Shown: piece by piece, positions 62,939 to 64,000 of the stretch | How positions within the stretch are numbered: the first letter of the stretch is position 1 | Layout: every line of letters begins with the position of its first letter | Source of the DNA: CAADGL01 sp964643885 | GTDB lineage: Bacteria; Planctomycetota; Phycisphaerae; UBA1845; Fen-1342 | Assembly: GCA_964643885.1 (NCBI GenBank) | Contig: CAZXUI010000011.1 | Coordinates: 1 to 64,000 of the forward strand | Reading direction: 5' to 3' | DNA: 64,000 bases | Program-made: the position numbers and the translations under genes | Notes under the pieces: model-generated | Seen by the model: only the letters and a program-made list of their open reading frames with translations | What the model was told of the DNA's origin: nothing | Database searches by the model: none

Positions 62939-63514
62939 TTAGCGACGGCGGATCAGGCCGGCCAGGCCGCCGAGGGCCAGCAGGCTGAGGGTCGTCGGCT
63001 CAGGAATGACGAGCGTGAACGCCTCGCTCCACGCACCTCCACCAACGAACGTACCGGCAACCTGGATGTCCAGCGTGCCTTCGCCGCCGTTGGCCAGCAT
63101 GACGCGGGCGATCACGCCGCCCAGACCCGGGATCGCCAGGTCCGGAGCATCCGCCCAAGCCCAGTTGATGTTGGTGTTCGTGAAGCTGTTGGTCGGGGCG
63201 CCGATCAGCGTCGCAGCCGGAGCACCATTCGTCGTCGGGTGGAACCGCGGGGCGGTCATCCAGCTATCGATGTCGTTGAAGACGAACGCGAAGTTGAAAA
63301 CCGCGTCCTGGTTCCGGAAGTCGCCGTTGGCCGACGTGCCGATCATCTCGGCCGCCGCGAAGTTCTGGTTCGCAGCCAGGCCACCGATCGTGATGTCGAA
63401 CGCACGGCTCGAGCCGTCGCTGACGCCCGGATTCTCGACGGCCGTCAGCGTGACCTGCGCCGAGGCAGCGGCCACGAAACCAGCAGCCAAAGCAAGGGCA
63501 ACAAATTTCTTCAT
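62939..63514 (-). CDS. PEP-CTERM sorting-signal protein
   Basis: 191 residues. Signal peptide MKKFVALALAAGFVAAASAQ; then a beta-rich domain (FDITIGGLAANQNFAAAEMIG, VFNDIDSWMTAPRFHPTTN, WAWADAPDLAIPGLGGVIARVMLANGGEGTLDIQVAG); then PEPTTLSLLALGGLAGLIRRR, a full PEP-CTERM tail (motif, helix, Arg cluster) that exosortase should cut for surface export. AGGAGAGG is just upstream of the ATG. Paralogue of the broken gene at 62039. Function of the passenger domain unknown. Confidence 0.9.
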   Translation of the reverse strand: MKKFVALALAAGFVAAASAQVTLTAVENPGVSDGSSRAFDITIGGLAANQNFAAAEMIGTSANGDFRNQDAVFNFAFVFNDIDSWMTAPRFHPTTNGAPAATLIGAPTNSFTNTNINWAWADAPDLAIPGLGGVIARVMLANGGEGTLDIQVAGTFVGGGAWSEAFTLVIPEPTTLSLLALGGLAGLIRRR

Positions 63515-64000
63515 GAGATTCCTCTCCTGTGAAGGATGTTCTGAGAGACTATGGATCGGCCCGCCCGATCACCGCGTCTCTGCACGTACCTAACCGATCT
63601 CCCGTTCCGGAGATTGCAAACCAAGGTGAACGAATCCGCTTTCACTCACCTCCAGCAGCTCTTTCAACGCTCAAACGTGACCCAGCCAGTCGAGTGAGAC
63701 AAACCGAACCCAGCCAATTTGCCGCCCTCATCGACGGCTTCGGGCGGTCAGGAAGCGCCACGTCAGAGCACGAAACGCCTCGCCAGGCACTTGGAACGCG
63801 GATGATGGGCGTGATAGGCCCCCCCGGTGCATCCATCTAGCTCTCCGCCTCCAAATCCGATCTCTAACATAGGCCGCGGCCGGCGATTTTTCAAGTCCAA
63901 TCTGCCAAGTTTTTTGTGCGCCGCGAAACGCCGACCCTCCGGGGCTTCCCGGCGAGACCGACTCGAGAATTCGCCGCGGAACCGCCCATCGAAAACTCGC
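63515..64000. other. Upstream region of the PEP-CTERM gene, no other gene seen
   Basis: About 486 bases to the right edge, which hold a promoter candidate (63866-63894) and the ribosome site of the PEP-CTERM gene. Short frames on the plus strand are not supported by start sites or family features. Confidence 0.5.
63866..63894 (-). promoter_or_regulatory. Promoter candidate for the PEP-CTERM gene
   Basis: On the minus strand TTGAAA (63889-63894) and TATGTT (63866-63871) are separated by 17 bases, close to a sigma-70 promoter. It would give a leader of about 345 bases before the ATG, long but possible. Confidence 0.4.

Overview
The window is a high-GC chromosomal segment from a Gram-negative bacterium that looks like a planctomycete, probably near Phycisphaerae (inference). 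The clues are a pseudopilin with an H-x9-DG-like C-terminus, a large secreted protein ending in dockerin/EF-hand repeats, two PEP-CTERM proteins, Kdo transferase (outer membrane), an OprP-type porin, and ATP synthase b and c subunits with signal-peptide-like N-termini. Gene density is high and many genes overlap by 4 bases. No rRNA, CRISPR array, prophage or transposase was seen.

Layout. 1-3974 (minus): an F-type ATP synthase operon, atpZ/atpI-like genes, then atpB, E, F, H and the start of atpA, which runs off the left edge. 4238-10047: a zinc-ribbon membrane protein, fumarase C, two poorly known proteins, an RlmI-type rRNA methyltransferase and a VTT-domain membrane protein. 10467-17005: a pseudopilin, the dockerin protein, tRNA-His and a lipoprotein with an Asp-Pro-Asn linker. 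17247-23217: a membrane protein, a cold-shock protein with a clear terminator, a DUF3553-like protein, a LOG-family protein, a LolA-like protein, Kdo transferase and a small lipoprotein. 23201-36500 (minus): a complex I operon running nuoE to nuoN without nuoABCD, interrupted between nuoI and nuoJ by a decayed AAA-ATPase/PIN composite ORF.

36694-50409 (minus): one long carbohydrate locus. It holds two CUT2-type sugar ABC transporters (ATPase-permease-binding protein, and binding protein-ATPase-permease-permease) on either side of an OprP-like porin and a Tat-exported GH116 glycosidase. The genes together suggest outer-membrane entry, periplasmic hydrolysis and inner-membrane uptake of a glycoside. 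A 33-base palindromic repeat sits in frame inside the GH116 gene, and relatives of it lie between two genes of the same locus.

50626-59021: small secreted ORFan proteins, a 3-hydroxyacyl-CoA dehydrogenase, an RNase Z-like hydrolase, nrdR with a consensus promoter and an NrdR-box-like operator, a coupled double ATP-cone protein, a coupled small Arg-rich ORF, and plsY. 59347-64000: a 28-base tandem repeat, a VOC protein, an unusual CRM/YhbY-DinB-DinB fusion followed by another DinB protein, and a pair of PEP-CTERM paralogues of which one is interrupted by a nonsense codon.

The most promising leads are the CRM-DinB-DinB fusion, the nrdR/ATP-cone pair with its operator, the coding palindromic repeat in GH116, and the AAA/PIN remnant in the nuo operon.
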